From the NCBI GenBank assembly GCA_964489015.1, contig CAZAXD010000007.1:1-64000 (forward strand): a DNA stretch of 64,000 nt, written 5' to 3'. The stretch comes from JAPYWM01 sp964489015 (lineage in GTDB: Bacteria > Bacteroidota > Bacteroidia > SpSt-205). Position numbers and translations under genes: made by a program. This document shows positions 7,996 to 17,642 of this stretch, in pieces (the stretch's first letter is position 1; each line of letters starts with the position of its first letter). The notes beneath the pieces were generated by a model, which saw only the letters and a program-made list of their open reading frames with translations, made no database searches and was not told where the DNA came from.

Positions 7996-10290
7996 TTATT
8001 GCCAGGGACGCTGCGGAAAGAGCGTATAGCCCAGATGCAGAAAGACCCGAAAGGGTTGAGGCTGTCTATCGTAGTACGTCAAAAAGGCCCCTATCGGTCC
8101 AAAAAAAGTCTTGTAAAAGACTCCCACCATGCCATACCGATACAAGGGTAACCAAGATAAGCTCTCCCCTGGAAGCTCGATTTCGCCAGTGGGGTTGGAA
8201 CGAGTGGGCAACACTAGGCGAGCCACGGGCTGATACAAACTCGCACTCACCCGCAGCGAGAGTTTACGCCAAAAGACGATAGTCATATTTCCGCCGACGG
8301 CGCCATAGATTCGATTGTAAAGCTCGGGTAGTAAGAGTTGAGGACTTTCAGGAAAGGGCTCAAAACGTGGGCTGGTCAAAAGGCTAGTAATCGAATCCAA
8401 GTAAGGTTTCTGCAGAGACACACCGGCCTCGGCCCGGAGGCCTACAGAAAAACCCGAAAAGAGCCGAAGCTGCTGGCGAAAGCGAAGACGGGCTTCTGGC
8501 CAGTAATGCTCTGCTCGCGTGTAGAGAGGATTCGGCTCAAAGGGACGCTCAACCGCTTGATTAAGGCTGCCCTGAAGCCAAAGCCCCGCCCCCTCTAAAG
8601 GGTACTGGCGATCATCCTCGGTACTAACCTGCACCTCGATAGAGACGCCTTGCGCTGTGGTACTAGTTCCACGGCTAGTGCCCTGATAAAGGTAACGGTC
8701 CTCCTGCCGCAGGCGGTGTACCATGGCTTGGATGGCGGCTTGCTTATAGGTCCAAGTCACCCCACCACTAAGCCAGTCTATATCCGAGAAGAAGCCTGCT
8801 TCCCGAGCGCGGGGCAGCCATGCGGAGCCCAGCGTTTGGTAGGTATAACGCAATACGCGGCTTCTTCCAGTTAAGTAGATATCCCATGGTAGCGGCGGCC
8901 TGATACTGAGGCGAAGCTCCAAGGCCTGGGCAAAAGTGCCTTGAGTAGCTAGGAGTTCGCCCTGCCAGGCTGCCCACCAGACCTTCTCTCCCCGCACCCC
9001 TACCTGCCATGCATACCCCTGGGGTGAATACACAGCCAAACCCGTACGTAAGGCAACCCCGCCCCGTCGTCTCAGGTAGATGCTGAGCAAGGTGCGACCA
9101 TCCGCCAGCTGCTCATACGCCGGTAGTAGGCTGTAAAACGGCACCGCACTTCGTAGGCGCGAAAGGCCCCGCCTGAGCCTCGTGGCAGACACCATATCCC
9201 CAGGGCGGATTCCCACCACCCGCCGGTAAAAAAAGTGTTCACTCCGACTCGCCGGGTAAAAATCTAAGCTATCGGCTCGTATGGCCTCCCCTCTATACGC
9301 CCGAAAAAACTGCCTTCGTGCCGCTAGCGTCGTAGAATCCGCCTGCCATCCCCCGATTTCCTGCCGAAGTTCCTCTATACAGCTCTTGGTCGCCTCATAA
9401 CCACGCTGGATCGCAAAAGAAAGCCCCTGCACTGAAAAGTCCGTACTGCTCATCTCCCCTAAATCCGGCTGGATAAAAAAGCCTCTTTCCGGCATCTTTT
9501 GCCAGCTAAGCGGATCCGATAAGTGCGAAAATAGACGCCAGTAGTACCCCTTCTCCTGAAAATCTTCTAAGGTCATGGGTGGCGATCCTACATGTACCCC
9601 GATAATGTAATTCGGCTTGAAGACCTTTTGCATGGGCTCAATGGGAAAGTTGTTATAAACCCCACCATCGACTAGATTGACGTACTGCCGAGTCGTGATC
9701 GGAGCAAAAAAGATAGGGACCGAAATCGACACCCGCACTGCTAAGGGCAAACTTCCCCGCGCTAAAATCACGGCCTGCTTCTTATAGAGATCAGCGCCAA
9801 TAGCCCGATAAGACACTACTAGGCTATCAAAGTTACCTTTAGCCGCCAAGCTAGGGCCCGCTAGCTTTTCATTGAGACGAAGGTTGATCTCAAAATCAGA
9901 TACCACCTGATCAGGCAAGGGGACATCGCCTTTCGTGAGAAAATCGAGAGGAACTTCGCCTATGGTGATATCATGCGGCGCTAAGAGCTTGAAGTATCGA
10001 TCCTCTCGAAAGAGAAGCCCCGGTGCAAACCAGGCACCCGCCTCCCGAAAGATCATAGCCTGCATTTCAGCGGGCGTATAACCCGCCGCATAAAACGCCC
10101 CAACCATCGCCCCCATTGATGTACCAGTAATGTAATCTATCGGAATGCCTTCCTCCTCTAAGGCTTGTATCACGCCAATATGGGCCGCCCCACGAGCCCC
10201 TCCTCCTGAGAGTACAAGCCCTATCCGGGGACGACTGGCCGTGTCCTGGGCCCAGACTAAACACACGATACCCCAGATCCACCCACGCAT
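7996..10290 (-). CDS. Patatin-like phospholipase with outer-membrane barrel (type Vd, PlpD-like)
   Basis: A 764-residue fusion of a patatin lipase to a transport barrel. Order: signal peptide (MRGWIWGIVCLVWAQ), then patatin domain with oxyanion loop GGGARG (29-34), nucleophile motif GTSMG (Ser58) and catalytic Asp in VDGG. A POTRA-like segment (about 345-420) follows, then a beta-barrel ending FLHLGYTLFPQRPWQ. The dyad is intact, so it is probably an active phospholipase. This layout matches type Vd autotransporters (PlpD/FplA), in which the lipase is exported or displayed by its own barrel. The start at 10290 is two bases after the permease stop. The longer frame to 10410 lies inside that gene and would bury the signal peptide. 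It is the last gene of the long minus-strand run. Confidence 0.85.
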   Translation of the reverse strand: MRGWIWGIVCLVWAQDTASRPRIGLVLSGGGARGAAHIGVIQALEEEGIPIDYITGTSMGAMVGAFYAAGYTPAEMQAMIFREAGAWFAPGLLFREDRYFKLLAPHDITIGEVPLDFLTKGDVPLPDQVVSDFEINLRLNEKLAGPSLAAKGNFDSLVVSYRAIGADLYKKQAVILARGSLPLAVRVSISVPIFFAPITTRQYVNLVDGGVYNNFPIEPMQKVFKPNYIIGVHVGSPPMTLEDFQEKGYYWRLFSHLSDPLSWQKMPERGFFIQPDLGEMSSTDFSVQGLSFAIQRGYEATKSCIEELRQEIGGWQADSTTLAARRQFFRAYRGEAIRADSLDFYPASRSEHFFYRRVVGIRPGDMVSATRLRRGLSRLRSAVPFYSLLPAYEQLADGRTLLSIYLRRRGGVALRTGLAVYSPQGYAWQVGVRGEKVWWAAWQGELLATQGTFAQALELRLSIRPPLPWDIYLTGRSRVLRYTYQTLGSAWLPRAREAGFFSDIDWLSGGVTWTYKQAAIQAMVHRLRQEDRYLYQGTSRGTSTTAQGVSIEVQVSTEDDRQYPLEGAGLWLQGSLNQAVERPFEPNPLYTRAEHYWPEARLRFRQQLRLFSGFSVGLRAEAGVSLQKPYLDSITSLLTSPRFEPFPESPQLLLPELYNRIYGAVGGNMTIVFWRKLSLRVSASLYQPVARLVLPTRSNPTGEIELPGESLSWLPLYRYGMVGVFYKTFFGPIGAFLTYYDRQPQPFRVFLHLGYTLFPQRPWQ

Positions 10291-10292
10291 AC

Positions 10293-11489
10293 TCAATCGC
10301 CCCGTAAAATAACGCCCATCGGCAAACGAGCTATGTTTCGTCGTAAGTAAGCATATAAAACAACACCGACGAGAAGCAGTAGACCTACCAACCCCATGTA
10401 ATCCATCCACATAAGCTTAACAGGAAAATACTGAATCAGGAAGCCTTCACCCCCTCTGAGTTTGAGCCAGTGCCAGCGAGCCTGGGACAGTACCGTCAAG
10501 CTACCCACTATGGCGCCTAACCCAATTCCAAACGCTAAGAACCCCATGGACAGGCACCAGATGAGACGCTGCTGCCACACAGGTGTAGCCCCCAAGGCCT
10601 GATAAAGGGCCCAATCCCGGCGATGATAATAAACAAGGGCCGAGAGTACACTAAGGATGCCCCCACCTGCTAACGCTAAGAGCAAACCTAAACCCCACAT
10701 CGCCAGCAGCTTCTCTTGCGCCAAGACCCGGTACACATCCGCATGCTGCGCTTGGGGGTCCCGAACCTGATACACCGGGCCTAGCACCTGTCGTAAGCGA
10801 CGCTGAACCGCCGGAATGTACTTAGCAGACTGCAGCTTTAGCTCTAATACGTCATACGGTTGGCCTTGCCACAGAGGTATGCTCTCAGCCGGGATCAACA
10901 CCCAGGTATTGTCATAACTAGCTTGCACGCTGAAAAGGCCCTGCACCGACACCCGCTTGCGGTAAAGCGCTTTCTCATGAAGCCCAGCCAAACCGCGAAC
11001 CGAGGTCAGCAAGTATAGCCACACGGGGCTAGTATGCTCCGGATCAAAAAGGGCTAAACGGCCCGCTATGCCAGTACCTATGAGCACCTGTTCACCTTGC
11101 AGAGGGAAGCCTTCACCGGCTACGATATGCGCTGTTATGTTACTCACCCGACCAAAATCCGGACTAATCCCGCGCACTTTGACAAGGACTTGCTGCTCCC
11201 CATGTCTCATGGCCCCGACACGCTCGTACACCCCTACAGCAGCCTGGACCTCCGGCCAAGTAAGCAGACGCTGCACCAAACTATCAGACAAGCCGGGACC
11301 CTCTAAACGTAAATGCGGATCTACTTCCTGAAAAACTTCCTCTAAAAACTGACTGAAACCATTAAAGACCGCTGTAACCGCCACCCAAGCCCAAGCCGAC
11401 ACCAGCACGCTAGCCATGCCTAAATAAATCAACCATCGGATGCCTTTACGGGGGCTTGCCGTGAGATAGCGCCACCACAAAAGCCACAT
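10293..11489 (-). CDS. FtsX/LolC-E-type ABC transporter permease
   Basis: A 398-residue membrane protein with MacB/LolE topology: one N-terminal membrane helix (about 20-43), a large periplasmic domain (about 45-255) and three C-terminal helices (about 265-290, 308-335, 360-385). LolC/E proteins extract lipoproteins from the inner membrane for transfer to LolA. The N-terminal MWLLWWRYLTASPRKG resembles the family start. No ATPase (lolD) is adjacent, so it must use one encoded elsewhere. The start overlaps the rbfA stop by one base. rbfA followed by an FtsX-like permease is a familiar Bacteroidota arrangement. Confidence 0.85.
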   Translation of the reverse strand: MWLLWWRYLTASPRKGIRWLIYLGMASVLVSAWAWVAVTAVFNGFSQFLEEVFQEVDPHLRLEGPGLSDSLVQRLLTWPEVQAAVGVYERVGAMRHGEQQVLVKVRGISPDFGRVSNITAHIVAGEGFPLQGEQVLIGTGIAGRLALFDPEHTSPVWLYLLTSVRGLAGLHEKALYRKRVSVQGLFSVQASYDNTWVLIPAESIPLWQGQPYDVLELKLQSAKYIPAVQRRLRQVLGPVYQVRDPQAQHADVYRVLAQEKLLAMWGLGLLLALAGGGILSVLSALVYYHRRDWALYQALGATPVWQQRLIWCLSMGFLAFGIGLGAIVGSLTVLSQARWHWLKLRGGEGFLIQYFPVKLMWMDYMGLVGLLLLVGVVLYAYLRRNIARLPMGVILRGD

Positions 11490-11860
11490 CAGTGCTCTTC
11501 TGATGCAGGCGGCAATTTCTTTAGCACCTCCTCGATGCGCCGAGCGTGCAACTGGGTCTCGTCAACGTAAAAATGCACGGTAGGCATGACCTTCACTAAA
11601 TGACGTATCTGCTGAGACAGAGCATAGCGTATCTCCTTTTGGTACTGCCTCAAAAGCCGCACAATAAACGCCGCGCGATCAGAAGAGTAGGTGAGAATGT
11701 AGGCCCTTACCTGTTGTAAATCCGGCGTGAGCCGCACCTCGGTTAGCTCGATGAGAACGTCTTTCAGGTCCGGGACCTGCTCCGCAAACGTACGCAAAAT
11801 ATCAGCTAGGTACTTATGAATCTCACCGGATAGGCGCTGCTGTCTAAGATTTTTGGGCAT
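11489..11860 (-). CDS. rbfA: 30S ribosome-binding factor A
   Basis: A 123-residue KH-like factor that matures the 16S rRNA 5' end in 30S assembly and is important in cold growth. The N-terminal helix (RQQRLSGEIHKYLADILRTF) and the core with LTEVRLTPDLQQVRAYI (family T.V..S.DL..A.VYV) are clear. The C-terminal part MPTVHFYVDETQLHARRIEEVLKKL matches the family end. Although it lies in a long operon, an exact -7 element 7 bases before its ATG suggests an extra start of transcription here. Confidence 0.93.
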   Translation of the reverse strand: MPKNLRQQRLSGEIHKYLADILRTFAEQVPDLKDVLIELTEVRLTPDLQQVRAYILTYSSDRAAFIVRLLRQYQKEIRYALSQQIRHLVKVMPTVHFYVDETQLHARRIEEVLKKLPPASEEH

Positions 11861-11867
11861 GGATAAG

Positions 11868-11875
11868 CAAATGTA
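11868..11875 (-). promoter_or_regulatory. TAnnTTTG -7 element for rbfA
   Basis: TACATTTG sits in the 17-base gap between murA and rbfA, 7 bases before the rbfA ATG. It is an internal promoter candidate within the operon. Confidence 0.5.
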
Positions 11876-11877
11876 CG

Positions 11878-13185
11878 TTATTCTTCCCGCTCGATCAGAG
11901 CGCCCAGCTGCCGAAGGCGCTCATCAATGGCCTCATAGCCGCGAGCGATCTGCTCCGCATTTTCGATGAGGCTTTCGCCTTCAGCGGACAATGCTGCTAT
12001 GAGCAGCGCAATGCCCGCCCGAATATCCGGACTACTCATCCGGATGCCCCGTAATGGGTGGCACCGGCCCAGCCCCAAGACCAAGGCCCGATGCGGATCA
12101 CACAAAACCACCTGCGCCCCCATTTCGATAAGCCGGTCTACAAAAAAAAGTCGGCTCTCAAACATCTTTTGGTGTATAAGCACCTGACCTGCCGCTTGGG
12201 TCGCTACCACCAGCAGAATGCTCAATAGGTCCGGCGGCGTACCCGGCCAAGTATGATCTGACAACGTGAGAATATTTCCCTCCCAGAGCGTGTCAGGCTC
12301 ATAGATCGAGGGCGGATCGACAAGTAGAACGTTATCCTGGAGCTTAGCCGGAATGCCCAGCCGCTCAAAGGGCCGCGTGATAGGTCCCAAGTGCTCGGCA
12401 GGTACAGGGCCGATCGTAATAGGGCTTTGCGTCATAGCAGAAAGGCCTATCAAGCTTCCAACTTCGATAATGTCGGGCAGAAGAACATGGACAGTCCCGC
12501 GCAGCTTCGGCGTGCCTTGAATGGTGAGTCGGTTGGTGCCTATCCCCGTAATAGCGGCGCCCATCTGCTCCAGCAAGCGGCATAGCTGTTGGATATAGGG
12601 CTCACAAGCAGCATGGTAGAGGGTTGTTTCCCCATGGGCGGTCGACGCTGCTAAGAGGAGGTTAGCTGTTCCGGTGACAGACGCCTCCTCCAGCAAAATA
12701 GGTACGCCACGTAGCCGCCTAGGCGCAGCTAAGCGATACAGCTCAGCCTTTTCATCATACGAGATAACGGCTCCTAAGGCTTCAAAGCCTAGAAGGTGCG
12801 TATCCATCCGTCGACGCCCTATCTTGTCTCCCCCCGGACGGTACAAATAGGCTTCCCCACACCGAGCTAGCAAGGCCCCCGCTAAAAGCACCGAACCCCG
12901 AATCTGGCGGAAGCGTTGCTTGAGCTCGGGCTCTAGCAGCCGCGTCGGATCAATCTCCTGAGCGGTAATGCGAACGGCATGGTCACTGAGCCACTCAATC
13001 CGAGCGCCGAGACTGGCGATCAGCTCTAGATGCCGCTCCACGTCCAAAATCCGGGGAAGGTTGTGAATCTCTACTGGCTCTGTCGTCAAAAGCGTAGCCG
13101 AGAGAACCTGGAGCGCTTCGTTCTTAGCGCCTTGTGGCGTGTAATGCCCGCTAAGCGGCACCCCACCTTTTACCCAGAGCTTCAT
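11878..13185 (-). CDS. murA: UDP-N-acetylglucosamine 1-carboxyvinyltransferase (Cys-to-Asp type)
   Basis: Transfers enolpyruvate from PEP to UDP-GlcNAc, the first committed step of peptidoglycan synthesis, in the cytosol. At 435 residues it is full length, with the inside-out alpha/beta barrel of EPSP-like enzymes (GGVPLSGHYTPQGAKNEALQ at the start). The catalytic loop, usually PGGCAIGARP, reads PGGDKIGRRR: the fosfomycin-targeted cysteine is aspartate. Cys-to-Asp enzymes are active but intrinsically insensitive to fosfomycin, as known in Mycobacterium and Chlamydia. It overlaps the DUF4290 gene upstream by 4 bases, the usual Bacteroidota pairing. Confidence 0.96.
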   Translation of the reverse strand: MKLWVKGGVPLSGHYTPQGAKNEALQVLSATLLTTEPVEIHNLPRILDVERHLELIASLGARIEWLSDHAVRITAQEIDPTRLLEPELKQRFRQIRGSVLLAGALLARCGEAYLYRPGGDKIGRRRMDTHLLGFEALGAVISYDEKAELYRLAAPRRLRGVPILLEEASVTGTANLLLAASTAHGETTLYHAACEPYIQQLCRLLEQMGAAITGIGTNRLTIQGTPKLRGTVHVLLPDIIEVGSLIGLSAMTQSPITIGPVPAEHLGPITRPFERLGIPAKLQDNVLLVDPPSIYEPDTLWEGNILTLSDHTWPGTPPDLLSILLVVATQAAGQVLIHQKMFESRLFFVDRLIEMGAQVVLCDPHRALVLGLGRCHPLRGIRMSSPDIRAGIALLIAALSAEGESLIENAEQIARGYEAIDERLRQLGALIEREE

Positions 13186-13823
13186 TTACGCCGCCAATAG
13201 GGTCGTCGCTTCAGTTTTCCCTTTGCACGAGGGGAGTCTTGACGAGCCTCCGGAGACGGCTCTCGCTGCACCAGACCGGCCACCTGCGCCGGATCGATCC
13301 GGATCGTACCCCCACTGAGACTCGCTATGTGGTCCGCTGTCACGGCTGGCGTAGCCTCATAACCATGATGACGAGACAGGCTTACCATAGCCCCTAGCAG
13401 GACAGGTAGCACCACTGCCTGCTGCGCCGGCTCAGTCATAGCGACGAGGTCCACCGCTCGCGCAGCGATGAAACCATATTGGCGCAGCGGCGTATGGTAA
13501 CGAGGGTACCCTACTTTAGGCAGGGAGTGAGGAGGCAAGGTAGCTGGCACATCCCAAGGAAAATCTGTCCGCAACGTAGCCGGCAAAAGGCCATAAAAGC
13601 GCCCCCGCCATAATTCCAACTCTTCCTTGGCTAAGCGCCCCTCCTCTAAACCCTCTATCCGAAGGTACCAGCGAAAAAGAACCTTGAGGCTCTCCCGGCG
13701 CAAAGAAGGCGAGTCCTGCCGCGTGAGAGCCTCTAGAAACCCCCACAGCAGATGCCCAGCCGGCGGCAACATGCCCACACGACGCGGCGGGCTCAGCTTA
13801 GGATATACGCTCGAGCTTGGCAT
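13182..13823 (-). CDS. DUF4290 family protein
   Basis: A 213-residue cytosolic protein that I assign to DUF4290, a Bacteroidota family of unknown function usually encoded just before murA, as here (4-base overlap). The matching parts are the centre (RTDFPWDVPATLPPHSLPKVGYPRY) and the helical C-terminal half ending IASLSGGTIRI. A basic tail (KGKLKRRPYWRRK) follows. I chose ATG 13823, which overlaps the end of pcrA by 26 bases. A longer frame to 13922 adds residues unlike the family. Just upstream of the ATG, in frame, is I-Y-N, resembling the family's usual MEYN start, so a non-standard start a few codons earlier is possible. Confidence 0.72.
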   Translation of the reverse strand: MPSSSVYPKLSPPRRVGMLPPAGHLLWGFLEALTRQDSPSLRRESLKVLFRWYLRIEGLEEGRLAKEELELWRGRFYGLLPATLRTDFPWDVPATLPPHSLPKVGYPRYHTPLRQYGFIAARAVDLVAMTEPAQQAVVLPVLLGAMVSLSRHHGYEATPAVTADHIASLSGGTIRIDPAQVAGLVQREPSPEARQDSPRAKGKLKRRPYWRRK

Positions 13824-15978
13824 ATTGTAGATTAAGTCGCTTTCTGCCGTGCGTCTCAAATTCAACGAGCACCACGCCTTGCGAGCCATTCTCTTCACAA
13901 GCGATAACCGTGCCGCGCCCAAAGTGAGAGTGAAGGACCTGGCAGCCTGGGCTCAGGTCCGATAAGCGAACGGTGCCTTGAATAGGTCCTTCTCGGGAGG
14001 GCTTGGGCCTAGCAGAGGGAGAGGGCATGGGCTTAGAAGCAGCAAAAGCAGGAGCGCGACCAACGGGGCCCGCCACCCGCTTCGGGGCCAGGGCCCCCTT
14101 GAGCTCCTCCAAAAAGCGGCTGGGTTCCGTAGGAACGAGCTCTCCACGCCAGCGCTCAAAGCGGGGTCGACATAAATACAAGCGACGAGAAGCCCGAGTC
14201 AACGCCACATAAAAAATCCGACGCTCTTCTTCCTCGCCTTCTAAACCTTCACCCGCAGCGCGGCTGTGCGGCATAAGCCCTTCTATCACCCCAACTACAA
14301 AGACCGTATCAAACTCCATCCCCTTCACCCCGTGCACAGTTGAGAGCCAGACTGCTTCTTTGGGGGCCTTCTCTTCATCTTGGGAGGTGTAGAGCGCTGT
14401 CTGGGTTAGAAAGTCGGCTAGTGTGCCCTGCGATTCGGTGGCCTCAAAAGACTCGGCCGCTTGAATAAGGGCCTCTAAGTTTTCTAAACGCTCCTGCTCC
14501 CGCTCATCCCCGGAATAATACTTGATAAGCCCTGATTGCTGAAGAACTTCCTCTACCGCTGCTGATAAAGGCAGGCCCCGGGCACGCTCTCGCAAACGCC
14601 CCAAGAAAGTCTTTAGCTCCAGAAGCGCTTTGCTATAAGGTAAGGAAAGGCGCTCTGCGACAGCTTCCATCACCGCCCATAGACTCTGGCCAGCCTCGTG
14701 AGCATACGTTTGCCATCGCTCCAAAGTGACCCGGCCTATCCCTCGCCCTGAAATCGGGAGGATTCGTAAGAGCGCCTGATCGTCTTCAGGATTATGAACT
14801 AGTCGCAAATACGCCAGAAGATGCTTCACCTCTTCCCGCTGGTAAAAAGATAAAGCGCCTATGAGCCGATACGGAATTCGTTCTTTTCGAAAAGCATCCT
14901 CCAGCGCACGAGAGTAGGCATTGATTCGGTATAAAACCGCTATGTCACGATACGAGAGATGCGTCCGCATCACAAGCTCGCGTACCTGCCGAGCGACATA
15001 CGACGCCTCATCGACTGACGTCTGAAAGTCCTCTAGTATTTGCGGCGCGGGTCCATCCGGATTATGAGTAAAAAGCTGCTTGGCCATAAGAACCTGACTA
15101 TTACGCAAGGTGATATTGGCCAAGGCAAGGATAGCTGGCGTAGAACGATAATTTTTTTCCAGTTTCACCAAGACCACATCCGGAAAATCGCGCTGCAGGT
15201 ATTGGAAGTTTCTCACATTAGCCCCGCGAAAGCTATATATACTTTGGGCATCATCTCCCACTACAAAGATATTGCGATGGTGGCTTGCGATCTTGGCTAC
15301 GATTTGATACTGGATGTCATTGGTGTCCTGAAACTCATCCACTAATAAGTGCTTATACCGCTGCTGAAAGTGGCTGAGGATGGCTGGCTGAGACTGTAAA
15401 ACCCTATTCATCTCCAGCAGGAGATCATCAAAGTCGAGGGCATCCGCTAGACGCAAACGCTTTTGATAGACCTGGTACACTTGGTGAATGAGCGCTTCAG
15501 CGGGTGATTCGGGCTGAACGGCCTCTGGATAGAGCCCAGCATTTTTCCACCGACTGATAACGCTGCGAAAGCGACCGACTTCCTTAGACGAGACCTGATG
15601 CTCTTTGAGAATGAACGCGAGAAGCGCTCTAACATCGTCCTCGTCGTAAATCACAAAACGGCTACTGACAGGATAACCGGTCAAGAGCCCCCGAAGCCAG
15701 CGGGCTGCCAGACTGTGGAAGGTCCCCATCCAGACGCGGGTAGCTATAGCGCCTACAAGCCCTTCTAGCCGTTGACGCATCGTATCAGCGGCTTTGTTGG
15801 TAAAGGTCAGGGCTACAATGCTTGCCGGATTGACGCCGCGCTCCAGAAGGTGCGCAATGCGATAAGTAAGCACACGAGTCTTACCCGTACCAGCTCCCGC
15901 TAGCACGATGAGAGGGCCATCCGGGGACAGCACCGCTTTCCGTTGCTGCTCGTCTAAAGCCGACAACCAGTCGCTCAT
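13798..15978 (-). CDS. pcrA: UvrD/PcrA-type superfamily 1 DNA helicase
   Basis: 3'-5' ATP-dependent DNA helicase of 726 residues, used in nucleotide excision repair and in clearing replication forks. Motifs in order: Walker A GAGTGKT (29-35), LTFTNKAAD (motif Ia), DEFQDTN (motif II), GDDAQSIYSFRGA (motif III), the region with STVHGVKGMEFDTVFVVG (motif V) and EERRIFYVALTRA (motif VI). A low-complexity linker precedes a small C-terminal SH3-like domain (VLHSHFGRGTVIA), typical of PcrA and the site that contacts RNA polymerase. The start overlaps the ctpA stop by 4 bases. Confidence 0.95.
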   Translation of the reverse strand: MSDWLSALDEQQRKAVLSPDGPLIVLAGAGTGKTRVLTYRIAHLLERGVNPASIVALTFTNKAADTMRQRLEGLVGAIATRVWMGTFHSLAARWLRGLLTGYPVSSRFVIYDEDDVRALLAFILKEHQVSSKEVGRFRSVISRWKNAGLYPEAVQPESPAEALIHQVYQVYQKRLRLADALDFDDLLLEMNRVLQSQPAILSHFQQRYKHLLVDEFQDTNDIQYQIVAKIASHHRNIFVVGDDAQSIYSFRGANVRNFQYLQRDFPDVVLVKLEKNYRSTPAILALANITLRNSQVLMAKQLFTHNPDGPAPQILEDFQTSVDEASYVARQVRELVMRTHLSYRDIAVLYRINAYSRALEDAFRKERIPYRLIGALSFYQREEVKHLLAYLRLVHNPEDDQALLRILPISGRGIGRVTLERWQTYAHEAGQSLWAVMEAVAERLSLPYSKALLELKTFLGRLRERARGLPLSAAVEEVLQQSGLIKYYSGDEREQERLENLEALIQAAESFEATESQGTLADFLTQTALYTSQDEEKAPKEAVWLSTVHGVKGMEFDTVFVVGVIEGLMPHSRAAGEGLEGEEEERRIFYVALTRASRRLYLCRPRFERWRGELVPTEPSRFLEELKGALAPKRVAGPVGRAPAFAASKPMPSPSARPKPSREGPIQGTVRLSDLSPGCQVLHSHFGRGTVIACEENGSQGVVLVEFETHGRKRLNLQYAKLERIS

Positions 15979-17633
15979 TCGCTCCGAGCAATTGCCTTGT
16001 AACGGGCTACGTCAAAGCGTCCTGTTGCTTCTAACTCTTGAGCTGCCGGTAAAAGCCGAATAGCCCGCCAGACCGTTTTATCCCGCTCTAGGCTGACGCG
16101 CAGGCGCGCTTCCTCGCCATAGGCTATCTTTCCGACATAGCTTCGGAGGAACCACTCCGCCTCTGCTCGAATGCTATCCAGATTACAAGTCACCTCACGC
16201 TCTACCGCTTTTCGCTTAAGGGCCTGCCACAGATCAGCGGGGACTTTGAAGTTTTCAGCGTAGTCTTTGGCCGAGCTATACCGGCTTCGCAGCTCAGGAT
16301 GCAAAGACACATATTCCTGGGCCGTCAACAGAAAGATATTTTTTCGCTGAGCAGCCCGTAGACAGTCTGAAGTTCGCATGCTAGAATCAATAGGTAAGAA
16401 TATGTCAGGAATAATCCCGCCGCCTCCGTAAACGATCCGGCCAGATGAGGTCTTGTATCGCAGAGACTCTGGCAAGGGGATTTTCGTCTCATCCGTGATC
16501 TCCCCCCGCTCTACCCGCTCTTGAAGCTCATGTTCGTACTCTTCCACAGACTTTCCCTCAAAGGGCTTTTGGATACACCGTCCAGAGGGCGTAAAGTAAC
16601 GCGAGAAGGTAATGCGTACAGCAGAGCTGTCTGGCAAATATCTCTGTGTCTGCACCACCCCCTTCCCGAAGGAGCGCTGACCTACCACTAAGCCCCGGTC
16701 CCAGTCTTGCACCGCTCCCGCCACAATCTCACTGGCAGACGCACTTCCTAAATCTATCAGTACAATCAGCGGTCCTTTCTCATAAAGACCATATACGGCT
16801 GTGGCTTGGTAAGAGCTATTGCTTTCTGGTACACGCCCTTTGGTATAGACGACTAGCTTACCCTCAGGCAGAAACTCATCCGCAATGCGCTGGGCCATGT
16901 GCAAATAGCCGCCAGGATTCCCACGTAGATCTAAAACAATCCCCCCGGCCCCCTGCTGCTTGAGCTGACGAAGGGCCTTCCGAACCTCTTCATGCGCAGT
17001 CTCGCTAAAGCGTGTCAGCCGAATATACCCTACGTCTTGTTGGAGCACACCCGCAAAAGGCACTGCATATAAGGGAATGCGGTCACGCGTGATCTCAAAT
17101 TCTAACAAACCCGCCTCTCCTGGCCTAAAGATGTGCACTTTTACCTTGGTGCCTTTGGGGCCGCGCAAAGAGCGGACCACTTGCTGATTCGTGATGCCTT
17201 TACCCGCTACCTCGCGATCATTTATCCTCACAATACGATCGCCTGATTGGATGCCCAGCATCTCGCTAGGTCCACCGGGGATCGCCGATACAACCTGTAT
17301 CGTATCATCCACGATCTGAAACTCAATCCCAATCCCCTCGAAACCGCCGGACATTTCTGCCTCTTCCTGCTCTTGGATTTCTCGTGGGATATAAAACGAA
17401 TGCGGATCCAGTTGCGAGAACATACCATTAATGGCCTTCAAAACCAGCTCTCCCTCCGTGATATCCCGATAGTAATACCTTTCGACTAGCCGAATGATCT
17501 GCTCGAGCTTCTTGAGATCGTCCCCTTCGATTCGGTCCGGTCCCGCCTCCTGCCAACGAAAACCGAGTACAAATGAAAGCAGGCCACCCATGAACCCTAG
17601 ACCGGTCCAACCTAACCAACGCAGTTTCGTCAT
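15975..17633 (-). CDS. ctpA: S41 family C-terminal processing peptidase
   Basis: Periplasmic tail-specific protease of 552 residues with an N-terminal membrane or signal helix (about 6-25). A PDZ domain lies around residues 95-180 (GGFEGIGIEF, and IQSGDRIVRINDREV). In the peptidase domain the catalytic serine is in LGSASASEIVAG and the lysine in SFGKGVVQ, 25 residues later. The length includes a C-terminal helical extension, as in other Bacteroidota CtpA proteins. Targets are unknown. It is nine bases from the hotdog gene and overlaps pcrA by 4 bases. Confidence 0.93.
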   Translation of the reverse strand: MTKLRWLGWTGLGFMGGLLSFVLGFRWQEAGPDRIEGDDLKKLEQIIRLVERYYYRDITEGELVLKAINGMFSQLDPHSFYIPREIQEQEEAEMSGGFEGIGIEFQIVDDTIQVVSAIPGGPSEMLGIQSGDRIVRINDREVAGKGITNQQVVRSLRGPKGTKVKVHIFRPGEAGLLEFEITRDRIPLYAVPFAGVLQQDVGYIRLTRFSETAHEEVRKALRQLKQQGAGGIVLDLRGNPGGYLHMAQRIADEFLPEGKLVVYTKGRVPESNSSYQATAVYGLYEKGPLIVLIDLGSASASEIVAGAVQDWDRGLVVGQRSFGKGVVQTQRYLPDSSAVRITFSRYFTPSGRCIQKPFEGKSVEEYEHELQERVERGEITDETKIPLPESLRYKTSSGRIVYGGGGIIPDIFLPIDSSMRTSDCLRAAQRKNIFLLTAQEYVSLHPELRSRYSSAKDYAENFKVPADLWQALKRKAVEREVTCNLDSIRAEAEWFLRSYVGKIAYGEEARLRVSLERDKTVWRAIRLLPAAQELEATGRFDVARYKAIARSE

Positions 17634-17642
17634 AGAGCTATA

